Part shown: piece by piece, positions 63,736 to 64,000 of the stretch
Position numbering within the stretch: the stretch's first letter is position 1
Layout: every line of letters starts with the position of its first letter
Assembly (NCBI GenBank): GCA_905221605.1
Contig: CAJNDS010002146.1
Span: 310,001 to 374,000, forward strand
DNA: 64,000 bases
Source: Symbiodinium natans
Taxonomy: Eukaryota > Sar > Dinophyceae > Suessiales > Symbiodiniaceae
Direction of reading: 5' to 3'
Made by a program: the position numbers and the translations under genes
The notes under the pieces: model-generated
Told to the model about the DNA's origin: nothing
The model's input: the letters and a program-made list of their open reading frames with translations, nothing else
Database searches by the model: none

Positions 63736-64000
63736 AATTCTGTGCGCTTGAGGTTTGCGTCCTTCGTGCGCCGGGCGCTGGCCACGATTCGGGTTCAGGG
63801 TTCAAACCCCTTCAAGGGAGGCTTTCCATTGTTGTTTGACCCCGAGCTGGGGGCGGGCTTCGGCCCTTTTCGGGCCGATGGTTTCTGATTTTCTGCGAAG
63901 GAGCTCGGACCCCCAAGCAAGCAGTCTTCGGGGGAAAAGCAAGAAATCGGCCTGAAGAGGCCCACTTGAGGCACTCGGATAACCTCAAAAGGTGCCTCTG

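Noticed and set aside
1..64000. Bacterial or phage origin, operons, riboswitches, rho-independent terminators
   Set aside because: Spliced exons, copia elements and telomere repeats show eukaryotic nuclear DNA; only the 21.5-22.4 kb island looks foreign.

Overview
This is nuclear DNA of a eukaryote, most likely a dinoflagellate of the Symbiodiniaceae type. The reasons are: roughly balanced base composition; small exons split by short introns, including GC-AG introns whose exon joins restore a papain-family motif; many decayed Ty1/copia elements; interstitial plant-type telomere repeats (TTTAGGG/CCCTAAA); minisatellites everywhere; and no operons. The taxonomic call is inference. No ribosomal RNA gene and no intact tRNA were found.

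Layout. 1-3.4 kb: decayed copia element on the minus strand (copia-1), with an unknown 188-codon ORF upstream of it. 3.9-9.4 kb: little recognisable. 9.4-16.2 kb: second decayed copia element on the plus strand (copia-2), broken by frameshifts and by an insert carrying telomere-like repeats, and ending in a coiled-coil ORF with a 60-bp repeat. 16.2-17.4 kb: minus-strand reverse transcriptase/RNase H relic of another family, meeting copia-2 tail to tail. 17.9 kb: tRNA-Met-like relic. 18.6-20.0 kb: decayed unknown protein gene (minus). 21.5-22.4 kb: AT-rich island encoding a fibre-like protein with an S74-type (endosialidase chaperone) C-terminus, probably from a virus. 24.6-25.6 kb: ankyrin-like exons. 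27-30 kb: minisatellites and long inverted repeats. 31.6-32.5 kb: intact intronless TMEM65-GAF fusion gene, the best complete host gene. 33.8-37.3 kb: unknown exon-like segments and a 51-bp minisatellite.

38.86-45.94 kb is a tandem array of a 3.13-kb unit (2.3 copies) carrying pieces of an unknown spliced gene; each full unit has a decayed exon block with two long hairpins. 47.6-47.9 kb is a short two-exon gene. 48.27-52.63 kb is a young LTR retrotransposon with LTRs that look identical and a single 1050-residue Gag with two CCCH zinc fingers. It has no pol, and it has two half-tRNA-type primer sites, which suggests alternative priming. 52.9-53.5 kb is decayed telomere-like sequence. 53.9-58 kb holds fragmentary coding frames interrupted by single stops. 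59.2-60.0 kb is a compound microsatellite. 60.6-62.0 kb is the C-terminal part of a papain-like cysteine peptidase over four exons. 62.7-63.6 kb is a further exon-rich unknown gene.

The genes do not form one pathway. Host exons lie in a landscape shaped by retrotransposon insertion and decay, tandem duplication, template switching and probable viral DNA capture. All motif calls were made by eye; identities and counts need computation.
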